Shown: positions 39,501-48,671, numbered from the stretch's first letter. The stretch is DNA of 64,000 nt from Fodinibius roseus (GCF_900129315.1 NZ_FQUS01000002.1:62001-126000), one strand, 5' to 3'. The notes: generated from the letters alone by a model not told the origin. Program-made: numbers and translations.

Positions 39501-39984
39501 TAATACGATCCCCCGTTTTAATTTTGGAGTCAACCTTAACTTAACTTGGAAAAACTTTGATTTTAATTCCCAGATTCAGGGGGTAGGAAAACGGGACATG
39601 ATGATATTCGGAGCTTATGCAGAAGCAGGAAGCTGGGCGGGATTTACTCCGGCTGCGGCAACGGATTACTGGACACCTGAAAATACAGATGCACGTTTTC
39701 CTCGTCCACAGAAGTTTGCCCTTAAAAATACAGAACCTTCCGAATGGTGGATAATAGATGGATCTTATATTAGGGTGAAGAATCTTCAGATAGGATATAA
39801 TTTACCTGAAAATATAACAGATAAAATTGGTATCAGAAATGTTCGAGCCTTCATAGGAGGGACCAATTTTTTTACTATCACCGAAATGGAAGACTGGGGT
39901 AAAGATGCTGAAACCCCAACCGGAAGAGCAGACCGCTATCCGCCCGCTAAAACATATACAGTAGGAGTAAACGTGAAATTTTAA
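36556..39984 (+). CDS. SusC-like TonB-dependent transporter with STN signalling domain (module 1)
   Basis: Outer-membrane importer of 1142 residues. A signal peptide (about 1-33) is followed by an STN/secretin-like domain (about 60-130, HEVPLLETIKKIAVKANLEMV), a CarboxypepD_reg domain (about 158-235, LPGVNILVKGTTTGASTD), a plug domain with VVGYGTQDRREVTGSIS and SSTAIYGSRAANGVVLITT, then the 22-strand barrel to the final aromatic residue (KF). The STN domain is what FecR-type anti-sigma factors read, so this porter probably both imports glycan fragments and signals. Paired with the SusD 43 bp downstream. Confidence 0.95.
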   Translation: MDNKIRHSILKGMGKIVQIGMVLFVCSAVAVGQDRMATLEKNRVVYNGIPITQEVDESTVLNKIISISVHEVPLLETIKKIAVKANLEMVYNSKLLAEKDHSITTSLEQITVAEALWAVLAETSLRFAVSADKQLVLLEQKDANNSHQQIPAATQETVTGTVTDGQSRETLPGVNILVKGTTTGASTDTEGSFELSVPSLQDTLVVSFVGYQTQEVPISGRTEIDVVLQPQAIAGEELVVVGYGTQDRREVTGSISSISGEDVAARTSSVNVTTALQGLTSGVTVSDLGGAPGRSQAQIRIRGVTSLDDNNPLFIVDGVEQSYEDINQNDIESITVLKDASSTAIYGSRAANGVVLITTKRGQGESIQVDLNSSIDFQNLTFKPEHMATEEYLRQQNIAYQNAGDPPIYSEEDIQKYVSQSDPLNYPLPNDWYNIVPRDNAPMIKNSISISGGGEHLSTYASASHFDQQGLMPNTNAQRYQLRLNNDIYVTDYLSFTADLRIGRNDLFGTPRSTPGASGPMRLFDHATQFAVPRYPDGTYGLSPQNQNVLAEFDPDISGGIAERDYYTIGNISGTWDITNGLAFTSRVAVEAERFIREENYPTYQIRDYFNPDQVLRERQINSLTERRDETLKTTLYNTLDYSFGIDVHQFDFLAGYSQETFDYKRVDASGRNLYNNDLRDLSLTESETRDIGSTINDWGLRSFFSRLNYNYDQKYIFEVNLRYDGSSRFPEGSRYSFFPSGSLAWVLSEESFWEPWETTVDEFKIRASWGETGNQNVGLYTYFDDLNILSNTYVFNNNPVTGVAKNSVASTDLRWETTKQLNFGLDVSFLEGKYSVVIDWYRKNTEGILLELPISGAVGLNPAATNAGEVQNTGWEFQIEHRNQLSEVFYSVSFNLSDVRNKVLDLAGTGPYYSAEKNTLVRQVGTPIDALWGYKTDGLLTQEDIDQGYPTFSADGTAGDIKYVDTNNDGQITANDREVIGNTIPRFNFGVNLNLTWKNFDFNSQIQGVGKRDMMIFGAYAEAGSWAGFTPAAATDYWTPENTDARFPRPQKFALKNTEPSEWWIIDGSYIRVKNLQIGYNLPENITDKIGIRNVRAFIGGTNFFTITEMEDWGKDAETPTGRADRYPPAKTYTVGVNVKF

Positions 39985-40027
39985 AGAAATAAAACTGTAT
40001 CTCTAAAAATTTAAAACAGGCTATCTT

Positions 40028-41659
40028 ATGAATACTTACCGTTGGTCATCATCTTGCTTACTCTTGTTAGTTGGTATCTCTATCCTTTTTTTAGGGTGTG
40101 AGGGGGGCATTTTGGATACAACCCCTCAGAATACTCTGAATAGCGAAATCTACTGGCAATCCGAGGAAGATGCTTTTAGTGCCGTTAATGCGATCTATAA
40201 TGAATTGCCGGGAGTCGGTGAAATGGCCTGGGATAGATATTCGGACATCGGTAATCTAATGTCTCCGTCAGGTGACTGGGCTTCTATTCAGCGAGGTGAG
40301 CATGGAGCCAGTACAGGGTTATTTCAAAATTACTGGGATTCCAATTATCAAACGATAGGCAGGGTTAATTACTTTCTTGAAAACGTTGATAAAGTCCAGG
40401 AGAATGATCCAGCCGCTTCTGAAAGCTTGCTGACCCGCCTGCAGGCCGAAGCCCGGGTAATCCGTGCCATGACGTATATGCGCATGAGTTTTTGGTTTGG
40501 TGATATTCCTCTTGTCACATCTTCAATTTCAGTGGAAGAGGGACGTGGCCTGGTGCCAGCTACTCGGGAAGAGATCGTTGATTTTATTGATAATGAATTA
40601 ACTCAGGCAGCCGGGAACCTTCCGGTTGAATATGCCTCATCGGATGATATAGGCCGGATTACAAAAGGAGCAGCCTTGGGGTTAAAGGCCCGGGCAATGA
40701 TATATAATAATAGATGGTCCGATGCCAGAGATGCTGCGCTTGAGGTTATGAACCTGGGCGTATACGATCTGTATGACAGTTATGAAAATTTGTTCGGATA
40801 CGCCGCCCAGAATAATGATGAGGTGATCCTGGATCGCCAATATACCCGAGATGATCATTCCCATAGTTTTTTTGAAGCATATGCTCCCCGTATGATGAAT
40901 GGGAGTGTGGGAATAAGTCCCACCCGAATATTAGTCGATGCCTATGAAACAGAAAACGGATTGTCTATAGAAGAGGATCCATCGTATGATCCACTTGATC
41001 CCTATTCAAATAGAGATCCGAGACTGGAATATACTTTATTTCTTCCGACTTTTTCTGATGATGTGCCGGGAAGCGAACTATATAATGGTGAGATATACGA
41101 AAACAGACCCGGAACCGGGACAGCTGACGAGATTATTATTCAGCAAAATAGGACCAATACCGGATTTAACACGAGAAAATATGTGAATCCGGAAGATATG
41201 AGCGATCGATCAAATAACGGAACCAATTTTATTTTATTGAGGTACGCTGATATATTGCTGATGTATGCTGAAGCAAAGATTGAATTGAACGAAATAGATG
41301 CCAGTGTATACGATGCCATTAATGAAGTGCGGCAACGACCTGATGTAAATATGCCTGAAATAGCGAATACCGGTCAATCCCAGGAAGAGATGAGAGAGAT
41401 TGTTCGAAATGAACGGATGGTTGAGTTGGCAATGGAAGGTCTGAGATACTGGGATGTGATCAGATGGCGTATAGCTGAAGATGTACTGCAGGGAAATGTT
41501 CCTGGCATGGATTATATACCGGTGGGCGAAACGGAACCCGTTCAGTTTGTATCGGGAATTATTAACCGTCATTTTGATCCTGACCGTCATTATCTTTGGC
41601 CAATTCCTGAACAGGAATTGACGATCAATTCTAATCTGACGCAGAATCCCGGCTACTAA
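40028..41659 (+). CDS. SusD/RagB-like glycan-binding lipoprotein (module 1)
   Basis: Surface lipoprotein that lids the SusC barrel and binds oligosaccharide. 543 residues with signal peptide and lipobox (ILFLGC, Cys about 24). TPR-like helices follow, with the family start LDTTPQNTLNSEIYWQSEEDAFSAVNA and RVIRAMTYMRMSFWFGDIPLV. The C-terminal SusD domain has LLRYADILLMYAEAKIELN, VRNERMVELAMEGLRYWDVIRW and the terminal LWPIPEQELTINSNLTQNPGY. Typical of a SusCD pair. Confidence 0.95.
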   Translation: MNTYRWSSSCLLLLVGISILFLGCEGGILDTTPQNTLNSEIYWQSEEDAFSAVNAIYNELPGVGEMAWDRYSDIGNLMSPSGDWASIQRGEHGASTGLFQNYWDSNYQTIGRVNYFLENVDKVQENDPAASESLLTRLQAEARVIRAMTYMRMSFWFGDIPLVTSSISVEEGRGLVPATREEIVDFIDNELTQAAGNLPVEYASSDDIGRITKGAALGLKARAMIYNNRWSDARDAALEVMNLGVYDLYDSYENLFGYAAQNNDEVILDRQYTRDDHSHSFFEAYAPRMMNGSVGISPTRILVDAYETENGLSIEEDPSYDPLDPYSNRDPRLEYTLFLPTFSDDVPGSELYNGEIYENRPGTGTADEIIIQQNRTNTGFNTRKYVNPEDMSDRSNNGTNFILLRYADILLMYAEAKIELNEIDASVYDAINEVRQRPDVNMPEIANTGQSQEEMREIVRNERMVELAMEGLRYWDVIRWRIAEDVLQGNVPGMDYIPVGETEPVQFVSGIINRHFDPDRHYLWPIPEQELTINSNLTQNPGY

Positions 41660-41761
41660 TCAGTTGATAATAGCCAGATTGATAACATCAAAGTTATAGG
41701 AATAAGTGAAGCTATTACATTAGCCGCTACTTTATCTTTTTGATCTAATACAAAAAATAAT

Positions 41762-43333
41762 ATGAAAAATATTAATGCGATTTTACTTTGTTTACTTGTC
41801 CTGAGTGCAGGCTGTCAATCAGCCGATACACAGGACAAAAATGACTTGCCTAATATTGTCTATATTTTAGCGGATGATTTGGGCTATGGAGAGTTAGGGG
41901 TTTATGGTCAGGAGAAGATTGAGACGCCCCATATCGATGCCCTGGCCCGCAATGGCATGACCTTCACCCAGCACTATTCGGGATCTCCGGTCTGTGCTCC
42001 CTCACGGTATATGTTGTTGACAGGCAAGCATCCTGGCCATGCCTATATTCGTTCCAATGGTGACCGGGATCTGCCGGAGGGCGTTAGTCTGGATGATTAT
42101 GAGAATCGTTTTGAAGCGATGTTTGAACATCCGGAAATAGAAGGGCAGATTGCACTGCCGTCTTCCACGGTAACGATTGCCGAGGTACTTAAACAAGCGG
42201 GTTACCGGACAGGAGCCGCCGGAGGGAAATGGGGGAATGGCGGACCAAATTCCGAAGGACATCCCAACAATCAGGGTTTTGATTTTTTTTATGGTTATCT
42301 TTGCCAACGGCAGGCGCACACGTATTATCCAACTCATTTGTGGAGAAATGACGAGCGTATTCTGCTCGATAATGAGCTGGTAAACCCGCATCAGGACCTT
42401 CCTGAAGATCTGGATCCGTATGATCCGGAAAGTTACTCGCGATTTCATGATCAACCGGATTATTCGGCGGAAGTTATGTTGGATGAAATCCTTGGCTTTA
42501 TCGATGGCAAGCGTAGTGATCCCTTCTTTCTTTTTGTACCCTCAACCATTCCGCACGTCTCTCTACAGGCTCCTAAGCGATGGATCGATTACTATCTTGA
42601 GAAGTTTGGGAATGAAGAACCGTATACGGAGGGAAGTTACGTTCCGGTCCGATATCCCAATGCCACATACGCGGCTATGATCTCTTATCTGGACGAGCAG
42701 GTCGGTGCAATTGTTGATAAACTTAAGGAACAGGGAGTATATGAGAACACTTTGATCATGTTTAGCAGTGACAATGGGCCTACCACCGGAGGCGGAGTCA
42801 ATCCCGAGTATTTTAAAAGTGCTGGACCCTTTTTAAATTTCAAAAATAATCAATCAAGAGTAAAAGGCCATCTTTATGAAGGTGGAATAAGGGTACCGAT
42901 GATTGCCACATGGGAAGGCGTTATACCATCTGGTAGTACTACCGACCATATGTCTGCTTTCTGGGATGTATTACCTACACTCAGTGAGATTGCCGGCGTG
43001 AATCCACCCCGGGAGGTTGACGGCATTAGCTTTTTGCCCACCCTCAAAGGAGAGGAAAGTGAGCAGAAGAAACACGACTATCTATACTGGGAGTTTCCGT
43101 CCTATGGGGGACAACAGGCCGTACGCATGAACCAGTGGAAAGGCATCCGGAAAGATATTATGACGGAAGGAAATCTGGAGATCGAGCTCTACAACCTAGA
43201 AAAGGATATTCGTGAAGAGAGCGATTTAGCTGACCAGCATCCCGAAGTAGTCGACAGCATACGGACCATCATGGAGCGCGAGCATACGGTCCCCGAGCTG
43301 GAACGGTTTCGCATGGAAGCGCTGGGGGATTAA
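41762..43333 (+). CDS. Type I sulfatase (formylglycine-dependent), lipoprotein
   Basis: Removes sulfate esters from glycans at the cell surface or in the periplasm. 523 residues with lipobox LSAGC (Cys18). The calcium-site motif is ILADDLGYG (D38, D39). The formylglycine site is C78 in PVCAPSRYMLLTGKHPGH, which fits C-x-P-S-R. Later blocks are GGKWGNGGPN, STIPHVSLQAP, MFSSDNGPTTGG and the GIRVPMIATW strand. Activity needs a formylglycine-generating enzyme or anSME, not in this window. It resembles the family-S1 arylsulfatases of algal-glycan loci. Tandem paralogue of the next gene. Confidence 0.95.
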   Translation: MKNINAILLCLLVLSAGCQSADTQDKNDLPNIVYILADDLGYGELGVYGQEKIETPHIDALARNGMTFTQHYSGSPVCAPSRYMLLTGKHPGHAYIRSNGDRDLPEGVSLDDYENRFEAMFEHPEIEGQIALPSSTVTIAEVLKQAGYRTGAAGGKWGNGGPNSEGHPNNQGFDFFYGYLCQRQAHTYYPTHLWRNDERILLDNELVNPHQDLPEDLDPYDPESYSRFHDQPDYSAEVMLDEILGFIDGKRSDPFFLFVPSTIPHVSLQAPKRWIDYYLEKFGNEEPYTEGSYVPVRYPNATYAAMISYLDEQVGAIVDKLKEQGVYENTLIMFSSDNGPTTGGGVNPEYFKSAGPFLNFKNNQSRVKGHLYEGGIRVPMIATWEGVIPSGSTTDHMSAFWDVLPTLSEIAGVNPPREVDGISFLPTLKGEESEQKKHDYLYWEFPSYGGQQAVRMNQWKGIRKDIMTEGNLEIELYNLEKDIREESDLADQHPEVVDSIRTIMEREHTVPELERFRMEALGD

Positions 43334-43409
43334 TAAAAAATGAGAACTGAATATTACCCGGCACATCAGGGAAATAGTTTGCAACCAATGAATTATATAT
43401 CATAGATAT

Positions 43410-44966
43410 ATGATCAATATCCGTATCGCGTTATCCATTTTACTATGCGTGCTTGCCGGGTGTGCAGCGACTGAGCCCGAGGAGGCTGAGCAGCCGAATA
43501 TTATTTATATTCTGGCCGATGACCTGGGGTATGGTGATATAGGAGCGTACGGACAGGAAAAAATCGAGACCCCCAACATCGATGCGCTGGCCCAAAATGG
43601 GATGACCTTTATCCGGCACTATTCGGGGGCGCCGGTCTGCGCCCCGGCTCGCTATATGCTAATGACCGGCAGGCATCCCGGGCATGCCTATATTCGGGGT
43701 AATGACGAGTGGGTAGCCCGGGGCGATGTGTGGAATTATGAAAAGATGGCGGCCAATCCGGCTCTGGAGGGACAGCGTCCGATTCCGGACTCAACCATTA
43801 CAATAGCAGAAGTGCTGCAGCAAGCGGGTTATAAAACCGCGGCCATCGGCAAATGGGGACTGGGCGCACCGTTTACGGAAGGAGTCCCCAACAATCAGGG
43901 CTTTGATTTCTTCTTTGGATACAACGGCCAGCGGCAGGCTCATTCCTACTATCCCATTTATCTTTGGCGGAACAACCAGCGTGTAGCCTTGAGCAACGAG
44001 CTGGTGCCCCCACACCAGGGACTACCGGAAGGTGCCGACCCCTATGATTCCGAAAGTTACGCGCGGTTTCACGAACAGCCCGACTATGCCCCGGAGCTAA
44101 TGGGCAGGGAGGCCCTGAGATTTATAGAGGCAAACAGGGACACTTCCTTCTTTCTGTATTTTGCCACCAACATCCCCCACGTTTCTCTCCAGGCGCCCCG
44201 GCGATGGATCGAGCATTATCGGGAGAAGTTCGGCGATGAAGAACCCTATGTATCAGAAGACCGGGGAGGCAGGGTGCAGTACACGCCCGCGCGCTACCCG
44301 AATGCCACCTATGCGGCAATGATTTCGTACCTGGACGAGCAGGTGGGCCAGCTGGTGGCCAAACTCAAGGAACTGGGAGAGTATGAGAACACGCTGATTA
44401 TCTTTACCAGCGACAACGGTCCGCTTAACGGTCTTGGAGTTAGCCCCGAGTATTTTGACAGCGCGGGGCCCTTCTCCAACCAAAACGGCCGGGTCAAGGG
44501 CTCGGTGCACGAGGGCGGGATCCGGGTGCCGATGATCGCCAGCTGGCCGGCACAAATTGAAGCGGGCAGCACGAGCGACCACCTGTCGGCCTTCTGGGAT
44601 ATCATGCCGACGCTAAGCGAGGTAGCGGGGACGGAGCCGCCCGGGCATATCGACGGCATCAGCTTCCTGCCCGTGCTGCAGGGGAACGAAGAGGATCAGC
44701 CCCGCCACGACTACCTGTACTGGGAATTCCCGGCAAGCAGCGGCCAGCAGGCGGTGCGGATGGGCCGGTGGAAAGGGATCCGCCAGAACATTATGTCCGA
44801 GGACAACCTGGATATTGAACTGTACGACCTGGAGGAGGATACCCGGGAGGAGCGCAACGTAGCCGGACAGCACCCGGAGGTGGTCGACAGCATCCGGACC
44901 ATTATGGAACGGGAGCACACAGTTCCCGACATAGAGCATTTTAGAATGGAAGCGTTAGCAGACTAA
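43410..44966 (+). CDS. Type I sulfatase, second tandem copy
   Basis: 518 residues, close paralogue of the preceding sulfatase along its whole length, including the C-terminal SIRTIMEREHTVP block. Lipobox LAGC (Cys18), metal motif ILADDLGYG (D37, D38), formylglycine site C77 in PVCAPARYMLMTGRHPGH. The serine of C-x-P-S-R is alanine here, which still fits the broader C-x-P-x-R consensus. GC content is visibly higher than in its sister, so the two copies have different base histories. The two enzymes may act on different sulfate positions of the same substrate. Confidence 0.94.
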   Translation: MINIRIALSILLCVLAGCAATEPEEAEQPNIIYILADDLGYGDIGAYGQEKIETPNIDALAQNGMTFIRHYSGAPVCAPARYMLMTGRHPGHAYIRGNDEWVARGDVWNYEKMAANPALEGQRPIPDSTITIAEVLQQAGYKTAAIGKWGLGAPFTEGVPNNQGFDFFFGYNGQRQAHSYYPIYLWRNNQRVALSNELVPPHQGLPEGADPYDSESYARFHEQPDYAPELMGREALRFIEANRDTSFFLYFATNIPHVSLQAPRRWIEHYREKFGDEEPYVSEDRGGRVQYTPARYPNATYAAMISYLDEQVGQLVAKLKELGEYENTLIIFTSDNGPLNGLGVSPEYFDSAGPFSNQNGRVKGSVHEGGIRVPMIASWPAQIEAGSTSDHLSAFWDIMPTLSEVAGTEPPGHIDGISFLPVLQGNEEDQPRHDYLYWEFPASSGQQAVRMGRWKGIRQNIMSEDNLDIELYDLEEDTREERNVAGQHPEVVDSIRTIMEREHTVPDIEHFRMEALAD

Positions 44967-45840
44967 ATAATTACCTGAATCCGGAGTTGGGGTTTTAAGT
45001 ATGTTCTTCTTCTAAGAATCTGTTCGATTTTGTGTTGCAGGACGAAAAGTTTCAGGCATGAGTCCTGCATCAAAGTGTGATTGTACGGGTTCCACTTATA
45101 AATTGTCTTTTCTGATTTACGTTTCATCAATTTAATGCTGTCAGAGACGAAGGAGAATATGTGGTTTATATCTGCCGGATGAGGTACTGGAATAAATATA
45201 TAACAAAATTGTTTCAAAAAAATTTTGAGCAATTAAAGGATAAGTAGGGTCATACAGTTAATACAAATAGGATTTTCTTAAGAGTGATAAATATAATAGG
45301 AAGGATTTTTAAAACTGTCTTTGGCCGGTTAAAGTACGTTGTTCTTAACGTCTTAAGCTTATCGAAGCCGGTAGAGGCCAAAAAACGAACACAACAACTT
45401 CTTCATCTTGGTTTTGTTGGTATCAATAGGCGGGGACAATGGCATCTGATTAGGCATTAAGAATTATGGGTGTAGAAAATCCCGCTATATATGAAATTAA
45501 ACAGAGCCGTGTTAATACTGAAAAATGATGGGTGGAACAGATAGGTTAGTTAATACATGAAATCCAGTTTATTCATTTGAATGTATTATAATTACGCGCT
45601 AATGGTCGATCCTGAATTCCAAAATCATATAAAGTGAGTATATAATACCTATCTTAAAAATTATAAACCATGGACATCTATAAATAAATCCGGCTTTTAA
45701 ATCTACAGAATTTAGGAAGTTAGCCCACAAAATTGCTCAGAAATATCTGTCAGAAATAGAAATTTCATTGATTCTAAAAGGGAACGGTCTTCCTATTTAC
45801 ATTAGCAATAAATGGATGTATCCAGATGGTAATTTCCCTT
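44967..45840. other. Gene-poor decayed stretch between the PUL modules
   Basis: About 870 bp of AT-rich sequence without a supportable intact gene. There is an inverted repeat TGCAGGAC / GTCCTGCA near 45037-45071. Two forward fragments end in stop codons with protein-like composition but no start (before about 45461, ending GQWHLIRH; and before about 45863, containing KSTEFRKLAHKIAQKYLSE). They may be gene remnants; I cannot assign them. Confidence 0.35.
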
Positions 45841-46129
45841 CTAGCCGTACCCTGTATGCTTGAATATTTTTACTCTGCTATTCTGATAATCAAAATTCGG
45901 GTTATACCAAATAATATCTCCGTCCTCTTCTTCAAAGCCATCGAAATAATTTATGTCTAAATCTGCAAAGTATTTCTCGAATAAAGTATCATGGTTCAAA
46001 GAAAATATATTTAAAGTATCTAAATTTTGATGATCAGCTAATTGTGAGAGGAGATCTAATCCTTCAGGTTCATATCCAAGAAGGTTAAATCTTAAGACGG
46101 GATCTATGAAGTTTAATGTATTATGTGTA
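45841..46129 (-). pseudogene. SIR2-like domain gene remnant cut by the IS3 element
   Basis: About 96 codons on the minus strand read LNIFSLNHDTLFEKYF, INYFDGFEEEDGDIIWYNP and VKIFKHTGYG, then a stop. The order matches the SIR2-like family (TxNYD-type LNHDTL, YFDGF, then the K-LHGS site), with the final motif broken to KHTG. The N-terminal part is missing because the IS3 left end begins at 46130, and nothing like it reappears beyond the right end. SIR2 NADase domains are widespread in anti-phage systems, so this is probably a dead defence gene. Confidence 0.65.
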
Positions 46130-46168
46130 TGGAATTGCAACAAAAAAGTAGACAGTGAGTTAAGCTCG

Positions 46169-47032
46169 TCATGCGGTTTCCGGTTGTTGTGTTAAATTCT
46201 GTTCGGTTTGGGCCGGGGTTTGGTAGTCCAGGGAAGAATGCAGGCGCTTGTGATTATACCAAATTTCAATATAGTTAAACAGCACCCGCCGCACCTGGGA
46301 GTAGCTACAGCCGCTGGTGTCGGCCGGGAGCTCGGCTTTCAGGGTTTTAAAGAAACTCTCAGCCGGAGCAATATCCCAACAATTTCCCTTGCGGGACATG
46401 GATTGGGTGACCTTGTAGGTCTGCAGGGCGCCGGTAAAGTCCGCGGCGGCATATTGGATGCCGCGATCCGAGTGAAACAGGAGTCCCTCGGCGGGCCGCC
46501 GCCGGGAACAGGCTTGGTTCCAGGCGGGGACTGTAGTCGCCTCGGTGGCCATGCTCTCGGCCAGCGACCAACCGATGATCTGCCGGTAGGCCAAGTCCAT
46601 GATGGTGGTCAGATACAGCCAGCCGCCGGAGCTCGGCAGGTAGGTAATATCGCTGACCCAGGCCTTGGCCAATTGCTCGGCCTCAAAGTTTCGCTCCAGC
46701 AGGTTGGGCGCCACCGGCAGGGCATGGCCCGAATCGGTGGTCGCAGCCCATTTCGGGCGGATTTGGGAAGCAATGCCCGCTTTTTTCATCAGACGCGCTA
46801 CACGCGGGCGACTGAGGGTCTCCCCGTCGGCCAGTAGCTGGTGGTGGATACGTGGGCTGCCATATGTTTTTGCGGATGCTTCCCAGATCCGGCGTATTTG
46901 TTGGGTAAACTCCTTGTTTTCCAGCGCGCGCTTTGAGGGCCCGCGACCGCGCCACCGGTAGTATCCGCTATGGGATACGCCCAGGGTCTGGGACATCTTT
47001 ACTATGGAAAATTGACCGTTGTACTCGTCCAT
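46169..47032 (-). CDS. IS3-family transposase OrfB (DDE integrase core)
   Basis: 287 residues with an HTH_21 N-terminal block (YYRWRGRGPSKRALENKE, GSPRIHHQLLADG) and the rve integrase core. The DDE triad is visible as D in AWVSDITYLPS, D in LLFHSDRGIQYAA and E in CWDIAPAESFFKTLK; the C-terminal NHKRLHSSLDYQTPAQ block is present. It is intact. In this family OrfB is normally made as an OrfAB fusion by a -1 frameshift; the upstream frame is open back through the A6G site at 47077-47083, so fusion would be possible if orfA were repaired. Confidence 0.93.
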   Translation of the reverse strand: MDEYNGQFSIVKMSQTLGVSHSGYYRWRGRGPSKRALENKEFTQQIRRIWEASAKTYGSPRIHHQLLADGETLSRPRVARLMKKAGIASQIRPKWAATTDSGHALPVAPNLLERNFEAEQLAKAWVSDITYLPSSGGWLYLTTIMDLAYRQIIGWSLAESMATEATTVPAWNQACSRRRPAEGLLFHSDRGIQYAAADFTGALQTYKVTQSMSRKGNCWDIAPAESFFKTLKAELPADTSGCSYSQVRRVLFNYIEIWYNHKRLHSSLDYQTPAQTEQNLTQQPETA

Positions 47033-47043
47033 AAATTGATACC

Positions 47044-47348
47044 TTACTTGGGGTGGTTGGCAAAGATGCCCATGGCCTTTTTTAAAATATCACGCTGGGT
47101 TTTAACGTCAGTTAGCTCGCGGCGTAGTTGAGCTATCTCTTTTTCTTGCGGGGTTTGTTTTTCCACCCCATTGCCCGGGAAACTGCGCTCGGGGTCGGAT
47201 TTAAATTCCCTGTGCCAGCGATAAACGAGCTGCGGATGAAGCCCTAAATTGGTGGCAAGTTTCGAAATGTTATCACAGTGTTCACTTTGATTGACAACGT
47301 CTAATTTAAATTCAGCAGTATAGGTTGTTCGTGTTTGTTTTTACTCAT
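47044..47348 (-). pseudogene. IS3-family OrfA, frameshifted near its start
   Basis: The HTH protein reads EFKLDVVNQSEHCDNISKLA, LHPQLVYRWHREFK and a leucine-zipper tail QLRRELTDVKTQRDILKKA, but no ATG is in frame. The only suitable ATG (47346-47348) is one base out of frame: a run of five A (forward 47338-47342) would restore it as six, giving MSKKQTRTTYTAEFK. This is either a single-base deletion that silences the IS or a homopolymer sequencing error. The -1 slippery site A6G (forward 47077-47083) lies near the 3' end. Confidence 0.8.
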
Positions 47349-47420
47349 GGTATGGTTTGGTTAATGCGATAACCGTAAGGTATACCTTAACCGAGTGTCT
47401 ACCAAAATGTAGCAAGTTCA

Positions 47421-48080
47421 CTTCTTTCCTAAATAGTTAAGTTTCTTTAACTAATGTTTGATTATAGTTTTATATAAATAAGTTATTAATAGAACCGTTT
47501 TCCTCTTTTTTTAATTTGTTCTAGTAAAAAATACAGATAGATTTAGACTCTATCCCGAGATTTTTATTTGATAAACATCGATCATTCAACTCTTTAATTA
47601 GCACAAACTCGATGGGTAAGGACCGAATATAACTCCTTCCGGCCTCACAGCTCACTATGAGATGTAACGCCGAATGAGTACATTCAGAAACATCACATAA
47701 CGCCCGATTCTCTACTTCTGACCGGGTGAATTACGGGGAGGGGCTCAATTTTGAGCCCTGCTCAAAGTACAATAGGATTGGATTACGGGTTGTCGGGACC
47801 TGAAGATGGACGGGTTCAAAGACTTTCAACAAGAACAAAAAAATCTTCAGAGGAAGACTACTAAACAAACAGCCATAGCTGCGTAATTTTTACAGAAAAA
47901 ATTGCCCAAGCCATAATTTTTTTAATATGTAATTCAAATAACTTGATTTTGATTTAAAGATTACTACTTTAAAAAGGAACTATCCTTAATAAATATAGCT
48001 AAGGGATTAGTGGTGAAAGTTTGGATAAGGTCTATCCAGACAGTTTTTAAGAAATCAAAAGAAGCAACGGGTGGGGTAAT
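47421..48080. other. Gene-free stretch between the IS element and ECF sigma module 2
   Basis: About 660 bp, AT-rich. I see no gene. A short perfect palindrome GGGCTCAATTTTGAGCCC lies at 47741-47758. The promoter of the downstream sigma gene is presumably near the end. Confidence 0.4.
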
Positions 48081-48671
48081 ATGGCTGATGTTCCGTTCAA
48101 TAATAATACTGCACAAAAATACGGGGAGAACACGGGGCAGAAAAAAAGAGAATTCGAAGCTTTTTTCCGGCTCACCTATGAGCGTTTGTGCAGCTTTGCA
48201 TTTGGCTATGTTAACAGCAGGGAGGAAGCTGAAGGTATTGTACAATCGACCTTTCTGAATGTATGGGAACAGAAGGATCTTTGGGACGATTTTGAGAGTG
48301 CAAAAGCCTATATGTTCAAATCAGTTCGTAATAGAGCACTCAACTATAAAAAGCATGAGAGAGTAAAACAGGAATCTGAGCCGGAAATTCAGCTCCGCAT
48401 GAAGGAGTGGAAAGGGTACCAAGATTCCGATACTTTAATAGCAAGAAAAGTAGAAGTTATTCGCAATGGGATCCGGGAGCTTCCGGAACGGCGTCGGGAA
48501 ATTTTTAAAATGAGCCGTGAGCACGGATTGACTTACAGGGAGATTGCCGATGCACTGGATATATCTATTAAAACGGTAGAAACGCAAATCGGCCGTTCGC
48601 TTAAATACCTGCGTTCTTATGTAGCTGATCATAATTTTATTATGATACTGGTCATGCTTATCTCGATTTAA
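48081..48671 (+). CDS. ECF sigma factor, FecI-like (module 2)
   Basis: 196 residues. Region 2: REFEAFFRLTYERLCSFAFGYV, EEAEGIVQSTFLNVWEQ and AKAYMFKSVRNRALNY. Region 4: ELPERRREIFKMSREHGLTY and DALDISIKTVETQIGRSLKYL. The short hydrophobic tail MILVMLISI is typical of this Bacteroidota family. Second copy of the module at 34.4 kb, followed by its own FecR, SusC and SusD. Confidence 0.93.
   Translation: MADVPFNNNTAQKYGENTGQKKREFEAFFRLTYERLCSFAFGYVNSREEAEGIVQSTFLNVWEQKDLWDDFESAKAYMFKSVRNRALNYKKHERVKQESEPEIQLRMKEWKGYQDSDTLIARKVEVIRNGIRELPERRREIFKMSREHGLTYREIADALDISIKTVETQIGRSLKYLRSYVADHNFIMILVMLISI

Larger units (their letters stand above)
46130..47420 (-). mobile_element. IS3-family insertion sequence, 1291 bp
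   Basis: Terminal inverted repeats of 30 bp match at 20 positions, beginning TG and ending CA: left TGGAATTGCAACAAAAAAGT (46130 on), right, read inward, TGAACTTGCTACATTTTGGT (from 47420). Both continue with AGACA. The element holds orfA (47044-47348, frameshifted) and orfB (46169-47032), with a classical A6G slippery site between them. No target-site duplication is visible: GTGTA lies before and CTTCT after. Confidence 0.88.

Noticed and set aside
44963-45232. 89-codon minus-strand frame after the second sulfatase
   Set aside because: Covers the sulfatase end and a decayed stretch, with no conserved pattern; possibly a remnant but not supportable as a gene.
46125-47425. Target-site duplication of the IS3 element
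   Set aside because: The 5 bp on each side (GTGTA, CTTCT) do not match, and shifting the ends by a few bases does not help.
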